64,000 nucleotides of DNA from assembly GCF_018829635.1 (NCBI RefSeq), contig NZ_JAHKKG010000011.1, positions 186,001 through 250,000 of the forward strand, written 5' to 3'. The position numbers and the translations under genes were made by a program. The stretch is from Paractinoplanes bogorensis (GTDB lineage Bacteria; Actinomycetota; Actinomycetes; Mycobacteriales; Micromonosporaceae). Positions 9,555 to 18,765 of the stretch are shown here, in pieces. The notes beneath the pieces were generated by a model that saw only the letters and a program-made list of their open reading frames with translations, ran no database searches and was not told the DNA's origin. Numbering within the stretch: the first letter of the stretch is position 1; the number at the start of each line of letters is the position of its first letter.

Positions 9555-9886
9555 AGCGCGGGCTGCTGTTGTGGTGCGGCGATCACGGATGCGCTCCGGT
9601 GGCGGTGTTTGCCGGCCTGCCGAGGCAGCTGCACGTGGCGACCCGGGCCGTCGGCCGCGACGGCCAGCAGGATCACGGTGCAGGAGCGCGGGCTGCTGTT
9701 GTGGTGCGGCGATCACGGATGTGCGTCGGCGGTGGCGGTGTTGCCGGCGCCAGGAACGCCAGCGGCCATTCCCGCGAACGTATGCCGCAACGCGTGCAAC
9801 TGGGCACTGCCGAGGCAGCTGCACGTGGCGACCCGGACCGCCGGCCGTGACGGCCAGCAGGATCACGGTGCTGGAGCGCGGGCTGC
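9555..9886. repeat. Two roughly 80-bp direct repeats 190 bp apart, plus a nested 37-bp repeat
   Basis: Segment 9617-9696 recurs at 9807-9886 with about five mismatches; both begin CTGCCGAGGCAGCTGCACGT. A 37-bp segment starting AGCGCGGGCTGCTGTTGTGG is identical at 9555-9591 and 9685-9721. The overlapping arrangement looks like unequal duplication. No transposase or coding function is seen in it. Confidence 0.85.
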
Positions 9887-10182
9887 GGCGATCGAACGCG
9901 ATGGTGGCGGTGTGTGTGGGCTGTGGATGGCGGGTCGGGGGCGGCTGAACGATCTCACTGGGTGGGCTGGATGTGGAGTGGGGTGTCCGGCTCTTCGGCT
10001 CGTGGCGAAATTTGTGATCGTTTCGCATGGGGGTTTGTTGATCCTTCCGCAGGTAGTGGAAACGGGGTCTCCCTTTCTGGCTCCATTGTCTAAAGTGGAG
10101 TGATAACTCCGTTACAAAGGGGACGCTAGGCTGATGAACGGTCAGTCGGCTGTCAAAGCGACATAAGGGGCGGAGGCTACAC
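9887..10182 (+). promoter_or_regulatory. Upstream region of the TetR gene with a candidate operator
   Basis: The spacer contains a small inverted repeat, GGAGT-gata-ACTCC, at 10097-10110, about 75 bases before the TetR start, in a locally AT-richer stretch. TetR proteins often repress their own promoter through such palindromes. This is suggestive only. Confidence 0.3.
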
Positions 10183-10725
10183 ATGACCGCGCGGGCGCCG
10201 CGTGCTGATGCTCTGCGGAATCGATCACGGGTTCTGGCCGCGGCCGAGCAGGTGTTCGTGGCGCGGGGCACCTCGGTGTCCACCGAGGAGGTCGCCCGGG
10301 CGGCGGGAGTGGGGATCGGGACGGTCTTCCGGCATTTCCCGACGAAGGCGACGCTGATCGAGGCGGTCTTCCGGGAGAGGCTGCGGCGGTTCGCCGAGGA
10401 GGCCGATCGGCTCGTCGAGTCGGATGATCCGGGTTCGGCGATCTGGACGTTCCTCAGTCGCGTGGCCGAGGTGGCGGCGGGCAAGCAGGCGTGGGCCGAC
10501 GCGTTCACCGCGGCCGATCTGCACGAGGCGCTCACGCCGGCCCGCGAGCAGCTGCCGCGGGCGCTGGGCTCCCTGCTGGTCCGGGCCCAGGCAGCGGGCG
10601 CGATCCGGCTCGATGTCACCGTGGCCGAGCTGGTCGCCCTCATGCTGGCCGTCGCCCGCGTCCCCGACGATCTGCGCCCTCGCCTGCTGGCCATCGTCTT
10701 CGACGGACTCCGCCCACAGCCCTGA
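10183..10725 (+). CDS. TetR/AcrR family transcriptional regulator
   Basis: A 180-residue regulator. The N-terminal TetR helix-turn-helix covers about residues 8-55, with the recognisable ILAAAEQVF-like start (VLAAAEQVFVARG), STEEVARAAGVGIGTVFRHF and FPTKATLIEAV. The C-terminal half (about 80-178) is the helical ligand-binding and dimerisation domain, Ala/Leu rich with no known ligand signature. The ATG is preceded by GGGGCGGAGG. It is isolated: upstream lies the MDR remnant and repeats, and downstream the 51-bp array, so its target is not evident. Autoregulation through 10097-10110 is possible. Confidence 0.92.
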   Translation: MTARAPRADALRNRSRVLAAAEQVFVARGTSVSTEEVARAAGVGIGTVFRHFPTKATLIEAVFRERLRRFAEEADRLVESDDPGSAIWTFLSRVAEVAAGKQAWADAFTAADLHEALTPAREQLPRALGSLLVRAQAAGAIRLDVTVAELVALMLAVARVPDDLRPRLLAIVFDGLRPQP

Positions 10726-10752
10726 CGGCGCCGGCGAGACGTCCGGACGGCC

Positions 10753-11349
10753 GCGAGCGACAAAGCACGCCGCCACCCGCGGCCCGATATCGCGGCGGAC
10801 GCGGGCGGCAACGCACGCCGGCCATTCCGCGGACCGGACATCGCGACGCGCGCGGGCGACAAACGCACGCCGCCCACCCGCGGGCCGGGCATCGCGGCGC
10901 GCGCGGGCGACGACACAGGCGGCCATCCACCGGCCGGACATCGCGACGCTTGCGGGCGACGACACGGGGTCACCCACGGGCCGGACATCCCGACGCGCGT
11001 GGGCCGGACATCGCGACGCGCGCGCGGGCGACGACACACGCCGCCCACCCGCGGGCCGGACATCGCGACGCGCGCGGGCGACAACGCACGCCGCCCTCCC
11101 TGCGGGCCAGACATCGCGGCGCGCGCGGGCGACGACACACGCGGCCATCCACGGGCCGGACATCCCGACGCGTGCGGGCCGGACATCGCGACGCGCGCGG
11201 GCGACAAACGCACGCCGTCCACCCGCGGGCCGGACATCGCGGCGGGCGCGGGCGCCAACGCACGCCAGCCACCCACGGGCCGGACCACGCGACCACGCGC
11301 GGGTGACGACACACGCGGTCATCCACGTGCATGACGTCCCGGCGGGTGG
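10753..11349. repeat. Minisatellite-like array of about eleven 51-bp units
   Basis: Units start near 10753, 10801, 10852, 10903, 10952, 11024, 11074, 11125, 11197, 11248 and 11299. Most are 50-51 bases and begin GCGGGCGACRACRCACGC, with a later GGGCCGGACATCGCGACGCG block. Two units (10952 and 11125) carry an extra 22-bp copy of that block, making them 72 bases. Because 51 is divisible by three and there are few stops, several frames on both strands stay open and give 17-residue Arg/Ala repeats; I do not regard these as genes. The array starts about 28 bases after the TetR stop and ends before the gene at 11378. Confidence 0.92.
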
Positions 11350-11377
11350 GGGCGAGGGCGGGGGATAGAGTCGCGGC

Positions 11378-11953
11378 GTGGCCTTGCTCGATGTTGCCTG
11401 GGTTGACCAGCACTATGACCGGGAGAACGCGGGCCTCGGCCGCAGCCGTTTTGCCGAGCATGTGTGGGTGCACGCCAAAGAGTTCGACGACTGCTGGGGT
11501 GACATCTCGCCGGTCGGGTTTGCTTGTGTTGCTTGGCGGCTGGCTACCGCGCCGCATCTCGACCCGGGCTACGTGCGGTTGCATCGGCGCGTGCTGACGG
11601 CGGGGCTGGAGCGCAACAGCTGGGACGGCTCGCTCACCGCCGCCGTCAATCTTGTCGCGCCCTGGCCGGTGGCGCTCGAGGCGAACAAGGCCTGGACCCA
11701 GGACCGTGGCTGGCGGGGCTGGCCCGAGACGTTCGGTCAGTTTCTGGCGGCCTCGCCGGAGGAGCTCAGCCGGACTCCGCACGCACGCTCGTCCCTGCTC
11801 GTGGAGGCGCCGCTGCCGCTGGCCGATCTGCCGCCGATCCCGGACAGCGCCGGCCCCGAACTGCCCGACCTGGCCGAGCGCACGGTCACCGTCCTCGTCC
11901 GCGAGCTGAACGCCCTGCTCGCCCCGATGCTCACCCAGCTGGAGGAGCGATGA
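11378..11953 (+). CDS. Conserved-looking protein of unknown function
   Basis: A 191-residue cytoplasmic protein with a GTG start. It is rich in Trp and acidic residues (WVDQHYDREN, EFDDCWGDIS, WTQDRGWRGWPETF) and has no signal peptide, membrane helix or known motif. Codon use is like neighbouring genes, and it overlaps the next gene by ATGA, so it is a genuine gene of a three-gene operon with the MatB-like ligase and the Pr6Pr membrane protein. The role is unknown. A different start is possible because only a weak purine stretch precedes the GTG. Confidence 0.75.
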   Translation: MALLDVAWVDQHYDRENAGLGRSRFAEHVWVHAKEFDDCWGDISPVGFACVAWRLATAPHLDPGYVRLHRRVLTAGLERNSWDGSLTAAVNLVAPWPVALEANKAWTQDRGWRGWPETFGQFLAASPEELSRTPHARSSLLVEAPLPLADLPPIPDSAGPELPDLAERTVTVLVRELNALLAPMLTQLEER

Positions 11954-13290
11954 CTGCTACGAGACTTCTGGGGGCGCTGCACGGGGGTGAGGACCAGGCT
12001 TCCGCCGTACGGGGAAACGGGGTTGATCTTTCTCGTCATGAGCTGCTCGGGCGGGCGTCGGCGCTGGCGAGCGAAATCAGCGGCCGCAGCATCGTGGCTG
12101 TCGAGGCGCGGCCGGACCTGGACACGATCGTGGCGATCACCGCAGGGCTGCTGGCCGGTGTGCCTGTTGTGCCGGTGCCGCCGGATGCGGGTGAGCTGGA
12201 GCGTGCGCACATCCTCCGGAACTCCGGCGCCGAGCTGATCGAAAACGGCACCGGACGCGGGCACGGAGACGTCCCGCCCGAGCCCGACTCGTCGAAACCC
12301 GCACTCGTTCTCTACACGAGTGGCACGACCGGGCCGCCCAAAGGTGTGGTGATCTCGCGGGCCGCCCTCGCCGCCGATCTGGACGCGCTCGCGACGGTCT
12401 GGCAGTGGACGCCGGAGGACACGCTCGTGCACGGGCTGCCGCTGTTCCATGTGCACGGTCTGGTGCTGGGGGTGCTCGGTCCGCTGCGGATCGGTTCGCG
12501 GCTGGTGCACACCGGCAAGCCCACCCCGCTCGCGTACGCCGCCGCGCCCGGAACGATGTATTTCGGCGTCCCCACTGTGTGGTCGCGCATCGCCGCCGCC
12601 CCGGCCGAGGCCGGCGCGCTCAGCAACGCGCGTCTGCTGGTCTCGGGCAGCGCGCCACTACCGGTGCCGGTGTTCGAGCAGATCGAGGCGTTGACCGGGC
12701 AGGCGCCGGTCGAGCGGTACGGCATGACCGAAACCCTGATCACGGTGAGCGCCCGCGCCGACGGCGAGCGCCGCCCGGGCCAGGTCGGCCTGCCGGTGCC
12801 CGGGGTCGAGACGCGGCTGGTCGACGACGCCGGCGAGCTGATCGAGCCTGGGGGCGAGATCGGGCATCTGCAGGTGCGCGGGGCGACGCTGTTCGACGAG
12901 TACCTGGGCCTGGGCCGGCCGCTGACCGCCGACGGCTGGTATGCCACCGGTGACGTGGCGACGATCGGCCCGGACGGCTGGCACCGGATCGTCGGGCGGG
13001 CGTCGACCGATCTGATCAAGACCGGCGGCTACCGGGTCGGCGCGGGTGAGGTGGAGGACGCGTTGTTGCAGCATCCGGCCGTACGGGAAGCCGCCGTGGT
13101 CGGCACCCCGCATCCTGATCTCGGCGAGCAGATCACCGCGTACGTGGTCGCCGAAGGCACGACGGAACGCGAGCTGATCGACTACGTCGCGACCGGGCTG
13201 AGTGTGCACAAGCGGCCGCGCGCGGTCCATCTGGTCGACAGCCTGCCCCGCAACGCCATGGGCAAGGTGCAGAAGGCGGCCCTGCGATGA
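11950..13290 (+). CDS. matB: MatB-like malonyl-CoA synthetase (acyl-CoA ligase)
   Basis: A 446-residue ANL-superfamily adenylating enzyme closely resembling Streptomyces MatB, which makes malonyl- or methylmalonyl-CoA from the free diacid, ATP and CoA. Seen in order: phosphate loop YTSGTTGPPKG (from residue 122), QWTPEDTLVHGLPLFHVHG, FGVPT, LLVSGSAPLPV, ERYGMTETL (A5), WYATGD (A7), the hinge IVGRASTDLIKTGGYRVGAGE (in parts, A8), and the C-terminal catalytic Lys in GKVQKA. MatB-specific phrases such as LPLFHVHGLVLG support the assignment over generic fatty acyl-CoA ligases. It starts inside the previous stop (ATGA) and overlaps the next gene by four bases. The product could feed polyketide or fatty acid synthesis, but no PKS is in view. 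Confidence 0.85.
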   Translation: MTATRLLGALHGGEDQASAVRGNGVDLSRHELLGRASALASEISGRSIVAVEARPDLDTIVAITAGLLAGVPVVPVPPDAGELERAHILRNSGAELIENGTGRGHGDVPPEPDSSKPALVLYTSGTTGPPKGVVISRAALAADLDALATVWQWTPEDTLVHGLPLFHVHGLVLGVLGPLRIGSRLVHTGKPTPLAYAAAPGTMYFGVPTVWSRIAAAPAEAGALSNARLLVSGSAPLPVPVFEQIEALTGQAPVERYGMTETLITVSARADGERRPGQVGLPVPGVETRLVDDAGELIEPGGEIGHLQVRGATLFDEYLGLGRPLTADGWYATGDVATIGPDGWHRIVGRASTDLIKTGGYRVGAGEVEDALLQHPAVREAAVVGTPHPDLGEQITAYVVAEGTTERELIDYVATGLSVHKRPRAVHLVDSLPRNAMGKVQKAALR

Positions 13291-13967
13291 TCGCCGCCCT
13301 CGCCCTGCGGATCGTGATCGTCGTGTCCGGGCTGATCGGGTTGCTGATCGGCGAGCACCGCATCGCGTACTACACCTGCCAGAGCAACCTCATCACGCTC
13401 GGCTACTTCGGCGGTGTCATCTATTGGATGCTGCGCCGCCGTACGGCCGAACCCGCCGCGCCCCGGCTGCGCGGCGCGGTGACCCTGTGGATCGTCATCA
13501 CGGGGCTGATCTCGCACTTCCTGCTGCAGAACGGCGAGAACCCGCTGCCCGGCCTGGCCGTCGCCGACCCGGGTCTGCGGGTGACGAACTGGTCGCTGTT
13601 CCTGGTCCACTACGTCGTGCCGGTGCTGGTGTTCACCGACTGGGTGGCGTTCGGGCCGCGCCGCGTGTCGCCGTGGCGTGACCTGTGGTTGTGGATCCTG
13701 TTCCCGCTCGCCTACGGCGTGACCTCGGTGGTGCGGGCGATCCTGATCCCGACGTATCCCGACCGCTACCCCTATTTCTTCCTCGACCCCACTTCCCATG
13801 GGTACGGGTGGGTGGCCGGCCAGTTCGGGCAGCTCGCCGTGATTTTCGGGGTGCTCGGGGCCGCGCTGCTGGGCATCGACCGGCTCGCCGCCCGCATCAC
13901 GGATCGGCGCGACCGGCCGCAGCCCGCCGAGGACCGCGAAGACGCTCCCAGTGCAGTAGTCCGGTGA
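13287..13967 (+). CDS. Pr6Pr family integral membrane protein
   Basis: A 226-residue polytopic protein with about six transmembrane segments. Family-typical features are YYTCQSNLI near residue 29 (Tyr-x-x-Gln-Ser-Asn), WSLFLVHYVVPV near residue 102, and YPYFFLDPTSHGYG near 160. It belongs to the Pr6Pr/FAR-17a/AIG1-like group of actinobacterial membrane proteins; eukaryotic relatives (AIG1/ADTRP) hydrolyse fatty acid esters of hydroxy fatty acids, but bacterial function is unproven. The tail is charged and cytosolic. It is translationally coupled to the ligase (4-bp overlap), which hints at lipid or acyl chemistry. Confidence 0.82.
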   Translation: MIAALALRIVIVVSGLIGLLIGEHRIAYYTCQSNLITLGYFGGVIYWMLRRRTAEPAAPRLRGAVTLWIVITGLISHFLLQNGENPLPGLAVADPGLRVTNWSLFLVHYVVPVLVFTDWVAFGPRRVSPWRDLWLWILFPLAYGVTSVVRAILIPTYPDRYPYFFLDPTSHGYGWVAGQFGQLAVIFGVLGAALLGIDRLAARITDRRDRPQPAEDREDAPSAVVR

Positions 13968-13971
13968 TGCC

Positions 13972-14472
13972 TCAGACCCGGCCGAAGCGGACCTGCTTCC
14001 AGTTCCAGATCTTGGCCAGCTTGACCCGGTCGCCGGGCTTGGGGGCGTGCCACACCTGGCCCGCGCCGGCGTAGACGGCCACGTGGTAGGCGTGGTTGCC
14101 GGACACCCAGAAGACCAGGTCGCCGGGGCGGGCCGCGGCTGCGGTGATCTTGCGGGCGCGGCGGTACTGAGCCTGGGCGGTGCGCGGGAGGCGGACGCCG
14201 GCTTTCGCGTACGCGTAACCGGCGAGACCGGAGCAGTCGAATGCGCTCGGGCCGCGAGCCCCGTAGCGGTAGGGCTTGCCGCGCTGGTTGCGGGCAGCGG
14301 CGACGATCTTGGTGCCGCGGGCGGCGAGGGCCGCCGCGGCGGCCTGTGCGGCTGAGACGGGCCCGGCGGTGGCGGCCGCGCGGGGTGCCGCCGAAGCGGC
14401 CGAGGGGGCTACGAACAGGCTGGTGGCGATGACAGCCGCCGCGAGAAGGAGCACGGCACGGCGCAGCGTCAT
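13972..14472 (-). CDS. Secreted NlpC/P60 cell-wall endopeptidase
   Basis: A 166-residue exported protein: signal peptide MTLRRAVLLL... with cleavage near ASAAP (residue 30), then a short Ala-rich linker and an NlpC/P60 domain (about 52-166). The catalytic Cys is C80 in AFDCSGL, the His is in YHVAVYAG near residue 138, and a third polar residue lies in VWHAPKPG. Such enzymes cut peptidoglycan stem peptides. I use the ATG at 14472 rather than an in-frame TTG at 14505, because the TTG falls inside the 3' end of the riboswitch. The gene is convergent with the Pr6Pr gene (4-base gap). Regulation by c-di-AMP is strongly suggested by the upstream element. Confidence 0.92.
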   Translation of the reverse strand: MTLRRAVLLLAAAVIATSLFVAPSAASAAPRAAATAGPVSAAQAAAAALAARGTKIVAAARNQRGKPYRYGARGPSAFDCSGLAGYAYAKAGVRLPRTAQAQYRRARKITAAAARPGDLVFWVSGNHAYHVAVYAGAGQVWHAPKPGDRVKLAKIWNWKQVRFGRV

Positions 14473-14497
14473 GGGGAAAGACAAGGCGATCCTCGGG

Positions 14498-14628
14498 TCC
14501 TTCAACCGCCTGCGAGGTTAGCTGTCGGATTAGGCCTGAAGGCGGCCCGTCGCGGATGCGACCTCACCCCAAGCCGGCGCGTGATCCGCCGGCGCTCTGG
14601 TTCCCCCGTTCCCGCCCACTGAAGTTTC
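14498..14628 (-). promoter_or_regulatory. c-di-AMP riboswitch (ydaO/yuaA class)
   Basis: Read on the minus strand, the leader of the NlpC/P60 gene contains the conserved blocks of the c-di-AMP aptamer in order: GGGGGAACCA (14607-14598), GGGGTGAGGT (14570-14561) and AATCCGACAGCTAACCTCGC (14531-14512), then AGGCGGTTGAAGGA. A closing helix can form between CTTCA (14624 side) and TGAAG (14501 side). Actinobacterial members typically turn off cell-wall hydrolase genes when c-di-AMP is high. Confidence 0.9.
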
Positions 14629-14951
14629 CGTCGGTGTCAGGTCGGGCCGTCCCGTGGTGGGCGGGACTCGGCGTCCCCGGGGCGGCCTGGCGTGCCTCCG
14701 TCGCCGGGGCACGAGATGACGATCGGCCGGGCCTCGCGATCCGCCACCTTTTCGCAGACGCCTCACCCACCTCGGCCGTCCCGAACCGGAGTCCGGGTGG
14801 CACAGCACTCCGGACATTCGGGCCGGGGCGCGCAACCGGGCGGAAACGGCAGCGCGGATCCGGTGTCTCTCGTCACGGAAAAAGCTCGGCCTGGCATCTG
14901 CGGGGCAAGATCCCGCTCCCGGCTCGCACCCGCGACGATCACCCGCCGCAA
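14629..14951. other. Spacer between the riboswitch and the cox promoter
   Basis: About 320 bases between divergent transcripts. It should contain the promoter of the riboswitch transcript. No gene is supported; open frames here are extensions of coxM's frame or shadows. Confidence 0.5.
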
Positions 14952-14981
14952 CTTAAGTCATCTCTTAGGTCGCTGTTGACT
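14952..14981 (+). promoter_or_regulatory. Candidate LysR-type operator and -35 element of the cox operon
   Basis: An interrupted dyad CTTAAG-n6-CTTAGG (14952-14969) includes TAAG-n6-CTTA, spacing typical of LysR-type activator sites. It lies just upstream of a TTGACT (14976-14981) suitable as a -35 hexamer; the -10 is weak. A LysR gene closes the cox cluster, so this is a sensible target. Inference from pattern and position. Confidence 0.35.
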
Positions 14982-15029
14982 TTGGACGGAGGCGGGGAGA
15001 GATTGCGGTCACATCGAGGGAGGTGCAGC

Positions 15030-15905
15030 GTGCAGGTGCCGGCTCCGTTCGAGTACGAGCGTGCCACCAGTGTGGATCAGGCGATCGGCCTGCTGGAACG
15101 GCTGGGCAGCTCGGCCCGGCTGGTCGCGGGCGGCCACAGTCTGCTGCCGATGATGAAGCTGCGACTGGCCAACTTCGAATATCTGATCGACATCAACCCG
15201 CTGCACGACGAGCTGGGTTACATCCGGTCGCAGGCGAACGAGCTTCGCATCGGGGCGATGACCCGGCACCGGGAGCTTCTGGAGTCGGACGAGCTGGCCG
15301 CCGCGTTCCCGATCTTCCGGGACGCCGAGCGGGTGATCGCCGACCCGGTGGTGCGTAACCGGGGGACGCTGGGTGGTTCGCTGTGCCAGGCCGACCCGTC
15401 CGAGGATCTGTCCGCCGTGTGCACCACGCTCGACGCGAGCTGTGTCATCCGTGGCCCGGGCGGGGCCGAGCGGGTGGTGTCGATGGAGGAGTTCCACGTC
15501 GGTCCCTACGAGACGGCCGTGGGCGACGGCGAGATGCTGATTGAAGTGCGTTTTCCCGTACGAGCCAACGGCGGCAGCGCGTACCAGAAGGTGGAGCGCC
15601 GCGCCGGTGACTGGGCGGTGGTCTCGGCCGGGGCCGCGGTGTGGCTGGCCGCCGACGGCACGATCGCCGACGCGCGGGTCGGGCTGGCCGCCGTCGGTCC
15701 GAACACGACCGGCATACCGGAGATCTCCGAGGCGTTGCGCGGACACGAACCGGCCGAGGAACTGTACGAGCGGGCCGGGGCGATCGCCGCCCGCGTCTGC
15801 GACCCGGTCACCGACCAGCGGGGCAGCGAGGACTACAAGCGCCACCTCGCCGACGAGCTCACCCGGCGCACGTTACGCACGGCCGTCGAGCGGGCGAGGA
15901 GCTGA
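15030..15905 (+). CDS. coxM: Aerobic CO dehydrogenase medium (FAD) subunit
   Basis: The 291-residue flavoprotein subunit carries electrons from the 2Fe-2S centres of CoxS to the quinone pool. The two FAD-binding motifs of the family are present: AGGHSLLP at 33-40 and TLGGS at 113-117 followed by LCQADPSED. The C-terminal CO_deh_flav_C domain runs from about 175. The start is GTG at 15030, supported by GAGGGAGG 6 bases upstream; the frame extends far upstream without a protein signal. It is first in the order coxM-coxS-coxL, the hallmark order of form I CODH operons. It contains one copy of the iterated decamer (15552). Confidence 0.93.
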   Translation: MQVPAPFEYERATSVDQAIGLLERLGSSARLVAGGHSLLPMMKLRLANFEYLIDINPLHDELGYIRSQANELRIGAMTRHRELLESDELAAAFPIFRDAERVIADPVVRNRGTLGGSLCQADPSEDLSAVCTTLDASCVIRGPGGAERVVSMEEFHVGPYETAVGDGEMLIEVRFPVRANGGSAYQKVERRAGDWAVVSAGAAVWLAADGTIADARVGLAAVGPNTTGIPEISEALRGHEPAEELYERAGAIAARVCDPVTDQRGSEDYKRHLADELTRRTLRTAVERARS

Positions 15906-15909
15906 ACTG

Positions 15910-16364
<455 letters not shown>

Positions 16365-16368
<4 letters not shown>

Positions 16369-18758
16369 CCACTGTGCATGAATCCAGGACCAGCAGTTTC
16401 GACGACAACGACCAGAAGCCGGTCGGCTTCGGGCGGATGCTGCGCAAGGAGGACCCGCGTCTGATCCGCGGGCGAGGGCGGTTCACCGACGATGTGCAGC
16501 TGCCCGGCATGCTGCACCTGGCCATCCTGCGCTCACCGTTCGCCCACGCCCGCGTCGTCAGTGTCGACACCAGTGCGGCTGAGGCGTCGCCCGGCGTACG
16601 GGCTGTCGTCACGGGGGAGACCCTCAAAGGGTTGGGCCTGGCCTGGATGCCGACCCTGTCCAACGACGTGCAGGCCGTGCTGGCCACCGACAAGGTGCGC
16701 TTCCAGGGCCAGGAGGTCGCGTTCGTCGTGGCCGACGACCGGTACGCGGCCCGCGACGCGCTCGAACTGATCGACGTCGAGTACGACGTGCTCGACCCGG
16801 TCATCGACGTGCGGCAGGCCCTCGCCCCGGACGCGCCGCTGATCCGGGACGACCTCGAGGGCAAGACGAACAACCACTGCTTCGACTGGGAGACCGGCGA
16901 CGCCGACGAGACCGAGGCCGTGTTCGCCCGGGCCGACGTGGTCGTCGCGCAGGACATCGTCTACCCCCGCGTGCACCCGGCGCCGATGGAGACGTGCGGC
17001 GCGGTGGCCGACTTCGACGCGGTCGAGGGCAAGCTCAAGCTGTGGTCGACCACCCAGGCCCCGCACGCGCACCGCACCCTCTACGCGATCGTGGCCGGCC
17101 TGCCCGAACACAAGATCCAGGTGATCGCGCCGGACATCGGTGGCGGCTTCGGCAACAAGGTGCCGATCTACCCCGGCTACGTCTGCGCGATCGTCGGTTC
17201 CATCGTCACCGGCAAACCGGTGAAGTGGATGGAGGACCGCTCGGAAAACCTGATCAGCACCGGCTTCGCCCGCGACTACATCATGCGCGGCGAGATCGCG
17301 GCCACCCGCGACGGCAAGATCCTGGGCATCCGCACGAACGTGCTGGCCGACCACGGCGCGTTCAACGGCACGGCGGCGCCGGTCAAATACCCGGCCGGCT
17401 TCTTCGGCGTCTTCACGGGCAGCTATGACCTCGAGGCCGCGTACTGCAAAATGACCGCGGTTTATACGAACAAGGCGCCCGGCGGGGTTGCGTACGCGTG
17501 CAGCTTCCGCATCACCGAGGCCGTCTATCTCGTCGAGCGCATCGTCGACTGCCTGGCCGCCGAACTCGACATGGACCCGGCCGAGCTGCGCCTGAAGAAC
17601 TTCATCCAGCCCGACCAGTTCCCGTACACGACCAAGACCGGCTGGGTCTACGACTCCGGCAACTACGAGCCGACGATGCGCCAGGCCATGGACATCGCCG
17701 GCTACGCCGAACTGCGCGCCGAACAGGCCGAGAAGCGGGCCCGGGGCGAGCTGATGGGCATCGGGATCTCGTTCTTCACCGAGGCGGTCGGGGCCGGTCC
17801 GCGCAAGAACATGGACATCCTCGGTCTCGGCATGGCCGACGGCTGCGAGCTGCGCGTGCACCCGACCGGCAAGGCGGTCGTCCGGCTGTCGGTCAAGACC
17901 CAGGGTCAGGGCCACGAGACGACGTTCGCCCAGATCGTGGCCGAGGAGATCGGCATCCCGCCGGCCGACATCGAAGTCGTGCACGGCGACACTGATCAGA
18001 CGCCGTTCGGCCTGGGCACGTACGGAAGCCGCTCGACGCCCGTCTCCGGAGCCGCCGCCGCCCTGGTCGCGCGTAAGGTCCGCGACAAAGCGCAGCTGAT
18101 CGCCTCGGCCATGCTCGAAGTGACCGTGGCCGACCTGGAATGGGTGAAGGGTTCGTTCCAGGTCAAGGGCGACCCGGCCAAGGCGGTCACGATCCAGCAG
18201 ATCGCCATGCGCGCGCACGGTGCCGGTGACCTGCCCGACGGCGTGGAAGGCGGGCTCGAGGCGCAGATCTGCTACAACCCGTCCAACCTGACCTACCCGC
18301 ACGGCGCGTACATCTGCGTCGTCGATGTTGATCCGGGCACCGCGCAGGTCAAGGTGCGGCGCTTCATCGCCGTCGACGACTGCGGCACCCGGATCAACCC
18401 GATGATCATCGAGGGTCAGGTGCACGGCGGCCTCACCGACGGCGTCGGCATGGCCCTGATGGAGATGATCTCGTTCGACGAGGACGGCAACTGCCTCGGC
18501 GCCTCCCTGATGGACTACCTGATCCCGACCGCGCTCGAAGTGCCCGACTGGGAGACCGGCTACACGGTCACCCCGTCGCCGCACCACCCGATCGGGGCCA
18601 AGGGCGTGGGGGAGTCGGCCACCGTCGGATCGCCGCCGGCCATCGTCAATGCGGTCGTCGACGCGCTCAAGCCGTACGGGGTCCGCCACGCCGACATGCC
18701 CCTCACCCCCTCGCGCGTCTGGGACGCCATGCGGGGCCGCGCGACACCGCCGATCTGA
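16365..18758 (+). CDS. coxL: Form I aerobic CO dehydrogenase large (Mo-Cu) subunit
   Basis: The 797-residue catalytic subunit oxidises CO to CO2 at a Mo-S-Cu centre held by molybdopterin cytosine dinucleotide. The decisive form I signature AYxCSFR is present as AYACSFR at residues 376-382; C379 is the copper-ligating cysteine that form II (putative) CoxL proteins and xanthine dehydrogenases lack. The catalytic base Glu is in GVGES (E750). Other family segments are GGGFGNK and GQGHETTFAQ. Length matches Oligotropha CoxL (809). The next genes include CoxD/E/G-type maturation factors, as in genuine CO oxidisers. I infer a functional high-affinity CO oxidase. Confidence 0.95.
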
Positions 18759-18765
18759 GGTGCTC

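Noticed and set aside
9531..11312. 593-codon minus-strand open frame across two repeat regions
   Set aside because: It is kept open by the 51-bp array (divisible by three) and GC-rich DNA; the translation is Arg/Ala/Pro low complexity with no domain, and several frames are open at once.
10424..11368. 314-codon plus-strand frame with 17-residue TSRRARATTHAA-like repeats
   Set aside because: Overlaps the TetR gene out of frame and consists mainly of the array translation; no start signal or conserved domain.
14473..14505. TTG at 14505 as start of the NlpC/P60 gene
   Set aside because: It lies within the closing helix of the riboswitch, and the signal peptide begins at the downstream ATG.
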